Below are positions 54,241 through 64,000 of a stretch of DNA of 64,000 nucleotides, piece by piece. The DNA lies in assembly GCA_031769625.1 (NCBI GenBank), contig JAUIMM010000483.1, forward strand, positions 3,989,501 through 4,053,500. The letters run 5' to 3'. The notes below the pieces were generated by a model. That model ran no database searches, was not told the DNA's origin, and was given only the letters and a program-made list of their open reading frames with translations. Origin of the DNA: Taudactylus pleione. Its lineage: Eukaryota > Chordata > Amphibia > Anura > Myobatrachidae. Position 1 is the stretch's first letter. Every line of letters starts with the position of its first letter. The position numbers and the translations under genes were made by a program.

Positions 54241-55390
54241 TCCCTGCAGAATGTCGACATGTTGAGGGTGATTGGACATTTCAACAATGTCGACATTGTC
54301 CCTTCCACAGAGCTTACAATCGGTCATCCCCCCACATCACCCGTAACTTGTACAGAGCACTTATGCAATAAAAATAGCCTGTGTACTAGCCTGCCAGCAT
54401 GTTACAGATGTATGGACATTTTCAGCCGTGCTACGGTTTTAAATAATGTATAGGGCTGAAAGAGTTAATTACAATTGGAAATCATATTGCTGTTTTTTCT
54501 TCCAGGTGTCTAACAGACTGCAGAGGGGATGGCAAATGGTCCCTGCCTCATCCAGGCTTGGCGAGAATTTAGTGCTGATTAAACTTGCTGCAGTTACATG
54601 TTAGATCAATAAAATATGTTCGGCAGACAGTGAGAGCTTGCAAATTCACATTTTCTGATGTCATAAATGGGAGATATTCCGCATTAAAATTTTAAACACC
54701 AGCAGTAAATGAGCACCTATAGATTACTCTGGCACAAACGCAGAGCCTCCTACTACCTCTCATTTGTCTAGTACGTGTGCAATCGCTGCATCCAACGCTT
54801 GCTCTGACAAAATAGATATATATCTTGTGTACACATTCGGGCTTCCCGGTGTAAACCTTATGAAGTTTAATGCTGCATTAGCACATAGCAAGCGAGGGAG
54901 ACAGCAAATGCAAAAATCATTTGTGATCGTTCCAAGTCATTTCCGGTATGACTGTTTGGTGCCCTGCTGTGAAGCTTTGGAAACACAACTTTATACTGTA
55001 CAGTCAGTGTTTGCTGTGCTATCTATGTATACGGCGCCATAACAGGGCTCCAATGGGCCCTGTACCGACCCATGTCCTACGCGCATGATGTCATTATGTC
55101 GTACAGAGGGGGCGGGGCCGGCTGACCGGAGCGTCATGAGGATGCTCCGATCGGCTGCACGGGGTGCCTTGTCTGGACCGTCTAAAGAACGCTCCGGTGG
55201 AGCTGCAGCAGCGATCCTGGCTGCAGGGTGCCCGGGTCCTTCGGATCTCTCTCCGGTCCATGTGGCCTGCGCATGCCCTTGCCGATGGCCATGCATGTGC
55301 ATTATAGCGGGGACAGCTTTATATCCCAAGAGCTGTCCTGGCAGCTAAGTGCTCATGCATACAGGCATTAATAAAAGCAGGTAAGCATGT
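54241..55390. other. spacer without recognisable gene
   Basis: Open frames at 54764-55042 (+), 54991-55329 (-) and 55085-55348 (+) show no domain. Probably unannotated repeat debris. Confidence 0.4.
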
Positions 55391-55396
55391 AACTAG

Positions 55397-55780
55397 GGCA
55401 TACTTGCCGACTATCTGGCTGCTCCTTCCGGGAGGGAGCAGCCAGATCGACAGAACAGGGGGCGTGGCCGGCAAAGGGGGCGTGGCTGGGCGGGCTGATG
55501 CCAGTTTCCGGGTGTGACAGGGGGCGGGGCCACGCGATTGCGTCATTTTGGCCCCGCCCCCACTACACAATGCCGAAATACAGGCATTGTGAAGCAGGGG
55601 GCGGGGCCAAAATGACACGAACCGCGTCAGCAGCCCCCCGCTGAAGGGGGTTTATCAGGTACTGGCGGGGGGGAGACAGGGGAACGGCGGCATGCGGGAG
55701 GCTTGCCTGCCTTTCCATGGGGGCGGGAGCTGCACCCGTTTATCGGGAGGCTAACGCCCGAATCGGGAGGGTAGTCAACT
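55397..55780. repeat. dispersed CTTGCCGACTATC...CCCGG repeat
   Basis: TACTTGCCGACTATCTGGCT, TTCCGGGAGGGAGCAGCCAG, then GGGGGCGTGGC words, and a matching right part (CGGGAGGCTAACGCCCGAAT, GGGAGGGTAGTCAACTAGGG). GC-rich and highly palindromic. Confidence 0.6.
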
Positions 55781-55947
55781 AGGGGCAGAATGTATCACCA
55801 TCAAATTATGGTAAGTCATACATCCATCCCCTGGAGTTGTGGCAGAACTACATCTGTCAACCAAGCTTCTACAGTATGTCCTTAGTAAATATCATTCAAT
55901 GTTACATTAGCCTCAAGATTATAGGGTACAGCAGCATAGATCACTCA

Positions 55948-56133
55948 GGGGTCTATTTACTAAGCAGTGTTAGGAGACAGAGTGAAAGTGATAATAAAGT
56001 GATAAGGTGCCAGCCAATCAGCTCTCACAGGCTGTGTTTGAAAAATGACAGTTGGGAGCTGATTGGCCGGCACCTTATCACTTTCTTATCACTTTTCACT
56101 CTGTCTCCTAACACTGCTTAGTAACTAGACCCC
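55948..56133. mobile_element. palindromic MITE, GGGGTCTATTTACTAAGC ends
   Basis: Left end GGGGTCTATTTACTAAGCAG pairs with CTGCTTAGTAACTAGACCCC. Inner arms AAGTGATAAGGTGCC and GGCACCTTATCACTT, and CCAATCAGCTC and GAGCTGATTGG. Related to 1144-1320. Flanking triplets TCA/ACA differ. Confidence 0.9.
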
Positions 56134-56840
56134 ACAATCTCTTTGCTATAAACTGCCTCTCCTGACCATGGCTGCTGACCACCCACACTACCTTCCTGTA
56201 TTTGCCTTTTATATGCTTGCCAGGTCAGACAAAGGATGCTTTGGGTTTAGACCCTGGACATGGATACAACAGGCTCTGAGATGACTGCACAGAAGCACAA
56301 ACACCCATCCACCTTGGTAGGTATCTGGCAAGAAAAAATAAAACTATATTCATTTGCCAGCAAGAAATAAGTTATGACCTAAACGCATCCTTGGGCATCC
56401 TTTCAGCACCCACCTATTAATAGATATTATAAGACATATAATAAGCCATACTGCAGAAGCAGGAGGCAATCCTTCATATACTATACAGTAGGCTGGCGCA
56501 GCTCTAATTATACCAGTGGAGAATTGTCAACTTGAGGATAACGTCACTTCTCTCGCAGAAATCGGGTTGTGCGCCGTGGGAGTTGCGCTACAGCCTCGGC
56601 TAGGAAAGGCGACATAAATAGCCTAATTCAGAGCTGCACACAAAGCTGAATCATACTTACAGACTTTTTGGCAGCCAGGTTGGCAGTACGGGGGTCAGGG
56701 GGGGGACGTGGTGCAGCCAAAACGGTGGTACAGGGGTCGACATCGCAGTCTTGTAATTGAGGCTCTGCCCCAACCCCGCTCCACGATTAAGCTGCCCGGA
56801 CTGCCCACTTTATTCGCCCACTTTCCCAGGAATACGGATG
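56134..56840. other. spacer
   Basis: No supported gene or complete repeat. Confidence 0.4.
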
Positions 56841-57200
56841 AGCAGGCTTGCCTACCGTCCCGATTTGGCCGGGAGTCTCCCAATTTTCGGGTGCCGCTCC
56901 CGGCCCCCCGGAAAGGCAGGCAAGCCTCCCGGAAGTCTCACACCCTCCCCACCTCCCCCCTGAAAAAAACAGAAATCCCCGCATCGTGGCCCCGCCCCCT
57001 GCTTCACAATGCCGAAAATCACGGCATATTGAAGAGGGGGCGGAGTCACTATGACGCAATCGTGCGGCTCCGCCCCCAGGGTGACCCAAAATGGCCACCC
57101 CGCCCCGGCTCCACCCCCAATGGCCGGCCCCGCCCCAGGCTATTAGCCGACAATCAGCTCCCTCCCGGAAGGCTGGAGCTGATTGTCGGCAAGTATGCGG
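56841..57200. repeat. dispersed GCTTGCCTACCGTCCCG repeat
   Basis: TTGCCTACCGTCCCGATTTGG, GGGAGTCTCCCAATTTTCGG, then GGCCCCGCCCCC words and a closing CCTCCCGGAAGG...GTCGGCAAGTATG. Inverted-repeat character at the ends (GACAATCAGCTCC / GGAGCTGATTGTC). Open frames on both strands reflect GC content. Confidence 0.6.
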
Positions 57201-57331
57201 AAGAGCCACCCGATGGCCCAGGAAAGTGGGTGAGCATGTGCTGAATGCAGATGGACCTTGCAATTGTTAGCAAATTACAAGTGAGACAGCCAGATCTTGC
57301 GGGTGATACTTAACCCTGATGGCAATAATAT

Positions 57332-57507
57332 GGGGTAAATTTACTAAAGTGAGAGTTTTTAGAAGTCGAGATGTTGCCCATAGCAACCAATCAGATTCTA
57401 GCTATTATCTTCTAAAAGGTGCTAGATAAATGTTAAGTAGAATCTGATTGGTTGCTATGGGCAACATCTCCACTTCCAAAAACGCTCACTTTAGTAAATT
57501 TAACCCC
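57332..57507. mobile_element. palindromic MITE, GGGGTAAATTTACTAAAGTG ends
   Basis: Left end GGGGTAAATTTACTAAAGTG mirrored by CACTTTAGTAAATTTAACCC; arms GAGATGTTGCCCATAGCAAC and GTTGCTATGGGCAACATCTC. The best-preserved copy of the family at 2635 and 50128. Confidence 0.93.
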
Positions 57508-57519
57508 AAGTGTTTCGTT

Positions 57520-58115
57520 TTTTTGCAACCATCTGATTTTTCTTTTTTTTAAAACGTGTTTTTAATTATTCAACATAGCGTACAAATAAAGAGTACAGTT
57601 ATCAATACTGATGATCGTACAATAAACAGACTATTTATATAGAACAGGAGAAAAGAGAGAGAATAAAGTACAGCAATATTCAATAGAGCATCTGATTTTA
57701 AGGTTTTTCATTTTTTTATAATAAGTAGAAAGCTTTTTCTTAAAATGAAGATATACATTAAAATATGAAAGACGGTGAGATTTGCTTCCATTTGGCCCTG
57801 AATCCCACTCTCGCTGAATCTTCAGCTGATAATAATTCATTTCACGCCACGGGAAATATTACACAGAACAAATTCAATAGGACTTTGACTCCTGCACTAT
57901 ACTTTCTATGTGCAAATAATAGAGGCATGATTAGTTCCTTTTTACGGTTAAGATAGCGTAAGACGGTGAAGAATAGAATGGCGTAAAGGTAATAAAATAT
58001 TGCATTTTCATTTGTGAAGTTTAATCGGAGATGGCCAACAGTTCTGTATTGCCATCCGGTGCTTTCTCCCAGCGGAATGCAGGGTTACTTGTCAAACCTC
58101 CACCTGAGAACTCTA
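57520..58115. other. spacer; possible LINE 3' tail at the start
   Basis: T-run then GTGTTTTTAATTATTCAACATAGCGTACAAA near 57535-57590 faintly resembles the 3' flank of the LINE at 40.4 kb. Otherwise no feature. Confidence 0.3.
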
Positions 58116-58117
58116 AT

Positions 58118-58530
58118 GCTGGGTACACACTGGCCGACATCTCGGCCATTCAATTAAATGGACGATATATCATGTGTGCGTCGGCCATTGTGTACAGGTG
58201 ATATGTCTGTGAGTGACGTCGTTCACAGACATATCGTGTCGGCCCTGCAGCACAGCCGCTGGCGTATATATCTGCACATCGGTTCTGTGTGGGCGGGCGG
58301 GCGGACAGGCATGGCCCAGTGACTACCGTGCTGCTGATCACTGCTGATTGGTCAGCACGGCAGGACCCCACACCCGGCGGAAGAGTAAACTAACAACCCT
58401 CAGCCCCCAATTGTGTACCTGGCGGCTGCTCAGAGGAGCACCCCATGGGGAAATTAAAGTTGAGATGGTCGCAATGCTCTGATCATCGATGGTCCGATAT
58501 ATCAATGACCGATGTAATTATAATTGATGT
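58118..58530. mobile_element. TAATGCTGGGTACACACTGG element, incomplete
   Basis: Starts with TAA followed by TGCTGGGTACACACTGGCCG, similar to the TTA-target MITE ends at 13108 and 20323. Internal palindromes (ATATGTCTGTGAGTGACG...CGTTCACAGACATAT). Right end not recognised. Confidence 0.5.
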
Positions 58531-59199
58531 TAAAGTTATGTTTCAAAAATATATATAAATAAATAAAATCATGTTGGATAAGTTATAAGTAGATGTTCTT
58601 GACCTAATTCAATGGTTAAGGAGATCACTGTGCAAATAAGTAGCATACAGTGACATGCAACAGATGTAAAGATGCTGGGCTTTTCCAAATGAGCTTACAA
58701 TCTAAGAGATGTTGGGAACAATTGATATAAAAAGCATGCTTGGAATTTCGCTCTCCCTCAGACCCCTGAAAGAGGGGGCTAGTCTCTCGCATGCCACCCA
58801 CTTCCCGAGTGAATTGGGCAGCCCGGGGTTTTATGATACGATTTGCACTGATTTGCATCACCATGGTCCAACACCTTCTGTAAAATTTCAGAAATGGCGG
58901 CTTTAAACAGAGGCGGAGCCAAAAAGACAAGGCTGCAGCGCCATGGAACATGGTTGTGCCCTCTGGGACTTTGTTTAGAAATATTAATACATATCCATCC
59001 ATAATTGTACAGTGCTCTATGGGGTTCCTTGATGACCTGTGAATGGATTTTTGGGTTGTATTACAGTGGAGCTAGTGATCCGCAATTTTGCAGTTGCTGG
59101 TGTGCTGTTTGGGGGCACACTAAACCAGTGCCCAGTTGCCCGGAGGCAAGTTATAGTTTGTCCCATTGTCCCCTACAGAAAAAATATAAAACACATTGG

Positions 59200-59575
59200 C
59201 CTCCCACAGCAATACAACCACACACATTGGCCCCCGCAGGAAAAAGCACACACATTGGCCTCCACAGGAAAAAAAACACACACATTGGCCCTCACAGGAA
59301 AAAAAAACACACACATTGTCCCCCAGATGGAAAAAAATACACACATTGGCCCCCACAGGAAAATAACACATTCATTGGCCCCCACTAGAAAAAAAACACA
59401 CATTGGCCCCCACAGGAAAAAAAAAAACACACACATTGGCCCTCACAGGAAAAAAACACACACATTGGCCCCCACAGGAAAAAAAACACACACACATTAG
59501 CCATCACAGGAAAAAAAAACACACATTGGCTCCCACAGGAAAAAAAACACACACATTCTCCCCCACGGAGAAGAC
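59200..59575. repeat. 27-30-bp minisatellite, block 1
   Basis: Repeats of CACACATTGGCCCCCACAGG plus an A-run of variable length. Further blocks at about 60095-60462 and 60965-61240. Confidence 0.93.
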
Positions 59576-60094
59576 AAAAATAAATTAACTTAAATAAATT
59601 GACAAAACTTAATCAACATATTGCGTAATAATACATTGGTTATGCTGGGCATACACGGCCAGATAAAATGCCTGTCAGACCGACAGACATTTTATCTGGC
59701 CGGCTGCCAGCCGCAGATGTCGCCGGCATACACTGTGTGATTTCTCTCACAGTGTATTCGGCAGACATCTGCGCTCCGCCACCGGGGGAGGAGACATTTC
59801 CCTGTTCCTGACAAGACTGCAGCGCCACGGAACATGGTTGCGCCCTCTGGGACTTTGTTTAGAAATATTAATACATATCCATCCATAATTGTAGAGTGCT
59901 ATATGGGGTTCCTTGATGACCTGTGAAAGGATTTTTGGGTTGTATTACATTGGAGCTAGTGATCCGCAATTTTGCAGTTGATGGTGTGCTGTTTGGGGGC
60001 ACACTAAACCAGTGCCCAGTTGCCCGGAGGCAAGTTATAGTTTGTCCCATTGTCGCCTACAGAAAAAATATAAAACACATTGGCCTCCCACAGC

Positions 60095-60462
60095 AATACA
60101 ACCACACACATTGGCCCCCGCAGGAAAAAGCACACACATTGGCCTCCACAGGAAAAAAAACACACACATTGGCCCTCACAGGAAAAAAAACACACACATT
60201 GTCCCCCAGATGGAAAAAAATACACACATTGGCCCCCACAGGAAAATAACACACTCATTGGCCCCCACAAGAAAAAAAACACACATTGGCCCCCACAGGA
60301 AAAAAAAAAAACACACACATTGGCCCTCACAGGAAAAAAACACACACATTGGCCCCCACAGGAAAAAAAACACACACACATTAGCCATCACAGGAAAAAA
60401 AAACACACATTGGCTCCCACAGGAAAAAAAACACACACATTCTCCCCCACGGAGAAGACAAA
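60095..60462. repeat. 27-30-bp minisatellite, block 2
   Basis: Nearly the same unit order as block 1, including single variants such as CATTGTCCCCCAGATGG and ATTAGCCATCACAGG, showing that the whole 884-bp block was duplicated. Confidence 0.93.
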
Positions 60463-60964
60463 AATAAATTAACTTAAATAAATTTACAAAACTTAATCAA
60501 CATATTGCGTAATAATACATTGGTTATGCTGGGCATACACGGCCAGATAAAATGCCTGTCAGACCAACAGACATTTTATCTGGCCGGCTGCCAGCCGCAG
60601 ATGTCACCGGCATACACTGTGTGATTTCTCTCACAGTGTATTCGGCAGACATCTGCGCTCCGCCCCAGGGAGAGGAGACATTTCCCTGTTCCTGACAAGA
60701 CTGCAGCGCCACGGAACATGGTTGCGCCCTCTGGGACTTTGTTTAGAAATATTAATACATATCCATCCATAATTGTAGAGTGCTATATGGGGTTCCTTGA
60801 TGACCTGGGTTGTATGACATTGGAGCTAGTGATCCGCAATTTTGCAGTTGATGGTGTGCTGTTTGGGGGCACACTAAACCAGTGCCCAGTTGCCCGGAGG
60901 CAAGTTATAGTTTGTCCCATTGTCGCCTACAGAAAAAATATAAAACACATTGGCCTCCCACAGC

Positions 60965-61240
60965 AATACAACCACACACATTGGCCCCCACAGGAAAAAG
61001 CACACACATTGGCCTCCACAGGAAAAAAAACACACACATTGGCCCTCACAGGAAAAAAAACACACACATTGTCCCCCAGATGGAAAAAAATACACACATT
61101 GGCCCCCACAGGAAAATAACACACTCATTGGCCCCCACAAGAAAAAAAACACACATTGGCCCCCACAGGAAAAAAAACACACACACATTAGCCCTCACAG
61201 GAAAAAAAACACACACATTCTCCCCCACGGAGAAGACAAA
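60965..61240. repeat. 27-30-bp minisatellite, block 3 (shortened)
   Basis: Same order as blocks 1 and 2 but with several units missing. Confidence 0.92.
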
Positions 61241-61305
61241 AATAAATTAACTTAAATAAATTGACAAAACTTAATCAACATATTGCATAATAATACATTG
61301 GCTAA

Positions 61306-61695
61306 GCTGGGCATACACGGCCAGATAAAATGCCTGTCAGACAGACAGACATTTTATCTGGCCGGCTGCCAGCCGCAGATGTCGCCGGCATACACTGTGT
61401 GATTTCTCTCACAGTGTATTCGGCAGACATCTGCGCTCCGCCCCCGGGGGAGGAGACATTTCCCTGTTCCTTCCGTAGGAAGGAACATAGGAAATGTCTG
61501 TCTGTCAGCCGCGGCTGGGCATACACTGCCCGATGCGGCCGACAGTTTAACGGGAAATATTGCATCGGATGGGCATGCTGGACAATCCGGCATGCCCGAC
61601 CGAGCAATATTTCACCCTCGGTCGCCCCCCCCACACGCTACAATTATCCTGATATCGGCGGATCGCCCCAATAATTGTAGCGTGTTTGGCCAGCA
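61306..61695. mobile_element. complete TGCTGGGCATACACGG MITE
   Basis: Left end GCTGGGCATACACGGCCAGA, right end TAGCGTGTTTGGCCAGCA; same family as 13108-13508 with the same internal order. TAA lies near both ends, but the exact target duplication is blurred by a mutation at the left. Confidence 0.85.
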
Positions 61696-61699
61696 TAAG

Positions 61700-62540
61700 T
61701 GTAGTAAAAAAAAAATCAGTAAAAGTCAGTTTAAGCCATTACTGACAGTAGGTAGGGATGTTAATAGTTATGATAGTTATTAGTGTTATATTCTTAACTA
61801 ATAATGAATAATGCATGGACCACATCTACAACCCAGGGCTGTTTCTTCTATGAACCCAGAGTCCTGTGACCGCAGTAATGAGATGATCAGCTTGCCTCCG
61901 TACCCCTGTGCTCACCTAATGTCCATTTCCCCTTTATACTCCTGGAGTAATATAACTATTTGGGCCTCAGTATTTTGAGGATGAAGATGTTTTTGCAGAC
62001 ATTCTAGGCGTACTCAGAACCGTAGTGTAGAATGTATGCCTTGGGGGTCTTCCCTGAACACGCAGTTATTACTTTCTTAGAGCCATGGACCAAAATAATA
62101 AATAATATATAAGAATATGTCTGCATGCGAAGATCAATGAAATGCAGAGAGCAAGTTCCTCTGCCACAGTCAGAATAAATCAGCTCTATGGGCCCCAAGA
62201 CAATAAGAGGTTTCGGCAGCACTTTTATGAGTAGTAGTCACAAAATCCTGAAACATACTGTACTTGTGTGACTTTAAATAGCAAATATAACGTATGTCAG
62301 ATCATTAAATGATCATTTTATAGTAAAAGGTGTTTTGTTTGCTTTTATATACTTATAAACATCCTAGCGGCTGATGACAGCTTCTGCTCCAAATACCTAA
62401 TTAACTTTGCAATGCGTCAAAATGAAAGATACCATTGACAATGGGCGTAAAACGCCATAGAAATATCCCACGCTCCTGGAAAAGGAAAGGGATGCTTTTT
62501 CTTGATATACTAAAGGTTGAGATTTAAGCCCTTACTCGGC
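61700..62540. other. spacer without recognisable gene
   Basis: AT-rich unique-looking sequence. Confidence 0.4.
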
Positions 62541-62548
62541 CATTGCGA

Positions 62549-62566
62549 CCCCCCCCCCCCCCCCCC
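62549..62566. repeat. poly-C run
   Basis: An uninterrupted C tract of about 18 bases. Confidence 0.9.
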
Positions 62567-62644
62567 GTCTACAGCACACGTGTACAGAGGGGGCAGGAAG
62601 ATGTTGTAACTCTTGACAATGTCATATTGAATGCTCAGAACAAA

Positions 62645-63193
62645 GGGCCTGATTCAGACCCACTCGCGAGCGGCTGTCCGCTCGCAAGTGGGTCGATGTT
62701 CTGGACTGAGCATGCGCACGACGGAGGGAGCTCCGTCGTGCGCATGCGCCAGACGCGACGAGCGAAGGAAAGTCCTTCGCTCGTTGTGTCTGATCAAGGG
62801 GGGCGTGCTGTCGATGTTGATTGACAGCACGCCCCCTTTGGTAGGCGTGCCGGGGGCGTGCCTCCCTGACGGGGGCGTTCCCACGGGAACGCCTCCCGTC
62901 AGAAGCCGGCCCACTGACATCACTAGTGATGTCAGTGGGAGTGATTTTGGCTCTGATAGAGCCAAAATCACTCCGGAGCTTGCGGTTGAAAACCTCAACC
63001 TCAGGCTCCGGCTCGCAGTTTCGATGGTCGCGATGATCACGACCATCGCGGCCACCAAACTGCACGCTCGTATAGCCTGTGGGTGGTGACCCACAGCTAT
63101 ACGAGCGTCCAGGAGGACGCTCCATTTTCATGGAGGCCGGCCCTCATTCAGAGCGTGCGCTCTGCTCAGAGCGTACGGCTCTGAATGAGGGCC
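62645..63193. mobile_element. GGGCCTGATTCAGA-family MITE, copy 6
   Basis: Ends GGGCCTGATTCAGACCC and GGCTCTGAATGAGGGCC, flanked by AAA on both sides (62642-62644 and 63194-63196). Interior in the opposite orientation to copies 1, 2 and 5. Confidence 0.9.
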
Positions 63194-63920
63194 AAAATCC
63201 ATAGTATGGAGTAAGGTGAGTGTTTATTTTATTTTTTTGGAGTCGAAGCTCTCTCTCTTATACGGCTATTGATTGGGGAGAAGTCAGCAGGGAAAGCCGT
63301 TCATATAGATGAGATCTCCAGGACACTAAACAACTGACATAGCAGACGCTGGGAGTTGAGACGTGTTCCCCTCTATTAAACACGTGTGTGCAGCGGGTTT
63401 TGCAGGTGGAAATCTTTCAGAAACAGCTCATTTATGTTTATATTTTTCCTAATGGATTCTGGTTATTATCCCGTTTTATTAGCAAATAAAATATAATGAA
63501 GTGGATGAGAAAAACCAACCGATGTAAGTTTAGCTGGGATTAGCGACACTGTATTCGGCGCTGTCGCAGGGCTCAATAAGCCGGGGACATGTTTTATAAA
63601 AGCCCCTGTGTTGCTTTGGAATAATGTGGGGTATGAGGAGAGATGCAGGGCGGCAGAGAGGGTGCGGTCACGCAGGGGGCAGGTCCCTGGGTCGGCACCG
63701 TCGCTGCCCCGCGGCCCCTGCAACTGGGTACCAGGATGCATGGAGTGGAACACTGAAGCCAGAGATGCAGCCTCAGTGCTAAGGAGTGTAGAGCCGGCCA
63801 GAGCATCCAGGAAGCTCCACACACTTCTCCTGCTGACGGCTCCACCCCTCCTGTGACATCACAGGTTTGTGGGGGTGGAGCCAGCACAGGGCACCGGTGA
63901 GCACTGCTGCGGTGCTGGAG
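63194..63920. other. spacer without recognisable gene
   Basis: Mixed composition; GC-richer from 63640 to 63900. Overlapping open frames on both strands show no domain. Confidence 0.4.
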
Positions 63921-63921
63921 A

Positions 63922-64000
63922 GATGTATCAAAAGAGGAAAGGCAGAGACGTTGCCCATGACAACCAATCAGCTCCGGCCTATCATTTTATCTAATATTTT
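63922..64000. mobile_element. left part of a CCAATCAGCTCC-type MITE at the window edge
   Basis: GTTGCCCATGACAACCAATCAGCTCCGGCC matches the left inner arm of the families at 2635 and 55948; the rest lies outside the window. Confidence 0.55.

Larger units (their letters stand above)
58927..61458. repeat. 884-bp segmental tandem triplication
   Basis: The block beginning ACAAGGCTGCAGCGCCATGG recurs at 59811 and 60695, exactly 884 bp apart each time (the third copy has lost some minisatellite units and continues into a complete MITE). Each block holds the same unique part (GAAATATTAATACATATCCA, CACTAAACCAGTGCCCAGTT), an ACACATTGGCCCCCACAGGA minisatellite and the left part of the TGCTGGGCATACACGG MITE. 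The break in copies 1 and 2 falls inside the MITE at CATTTCCCTGTTCCT. Confidence 0.93.

Noticed and set aside
52467..54371. Long open frames encoding a VLQPNPP heptad repeat protein
   Set aside because: The openness follows from a 21-bp tandem unit without stops. Stops appear wherever the CTGTAG variant occurs, and there is no promoter, splice or domain evidence.
56708..57263. 178-residue + frame and 158-residue - frame in GC-rich DNA
   Set aside because: They overlap on opposite strands within a dispersed repeat and show no domain or splice context.
59005..61255. Many overlapping His/Thr/Pro-rich and Cys/Phe-rich frames
   Set aside because: They are translations of the ACACATTGGCCCCCACAGGA minisatellite in all frames.
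63600..63900. Possible CpG-island promoter of a host gene
   Set aside because: The stretch is only moderately GC-rich, and no exon, TATA box or start context was found nearby.

Overview
This looks like nuclear DNA of a vertebrate, most likely a frog or toad. The evidence is indirect: very dense DNA-transposon content (PIF/Harbinger, hAT and Tigger-like elements, and short palindromic MITEs whose ends read like GGGGTCTATTTACTAAG or GGGCCTGATTCAGA), L1/Tx1-like LINE remains, a Gmr1-type Ty3/gypsy retrotransposon, and long minisatellites. I find no host protein-coding gene, no tRNA or rRNA gene and no CRISPR array. All convincing coding sequence belongs to mobile elements.

Layout: 1-916 is an 84-bp minisatellite. 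1.1-4.2 kb holds small palindromic elements and a 37-bp perfect hairpin. About 4238-28314 is best read as one giant PIF/Harbinger transposon with two converging genes. A multi-exon Myb/SANT-like gene runs on + (TATA box 4510, UTR exon, coding exons to 12612, poly(A) signals near 13.67 kb). A HARBI1-like transposase gene runs on - (27797 to 26353, then a chain of repeated exons, poly(A) signal near 23.66 kb). Between and inside these genes sit later insertions: a 713-bp foldback MITE (5457-6169), three inverted copies of a Harbinger-derived unit (6.63-9.13 kb), a 401-bp MITE (13108-13508) and a nearly intact 6.1-kb LTR retrotransposon (14866-20962, minus strand), which itself carries a 309-bp MITE in its 5' LTR.

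28.3-64 kb is a mosaic of non-autonomous transposons and tandem repeats. It includes hAT elements with perfect 8-bp target duplications (29272-30656 and 44791-45557), a family with GGGCCTGATTCAGA ends and 3-bp duplications, a 47-bp minisatellite (33.9-35.2 kb), a degenerate hAT-like transposase fragment (37.5-39.0 kb), an 84-bp dimeric satellite (38.9-40.4 kb), an L1-like 3' end split by a MITE (40.4-41.4 kb), a Tigger/MER2-like piece (42.76-43.08 kb), nested TTA-target MITEs (46.8-47.9 kb), a telomere-like 21-bp minisatellite with a 96-bp higher-order repeat (52.5-54.2 kb), and an 884-bp segment repeated in tandem three times (58.9-61.7 kb).

The Harbinger pair should work together if both were intact: the Myb-like protein binds element DNA and helps bring the transposase to the ends, and the DDE transposase cuts. 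Here the Myb-like frame is open with consistent splice phases from exon 2 to the stop, while the transposase carries a frameshift and has lost its second catalytic aspartate. The retrotransposon has the unusual order gag-protease-integrase-RT-RNase H, a SCAN-like capsid domain and only two visible lesions. Exon ends, element limits and family names were read by eye; no database search was possible.
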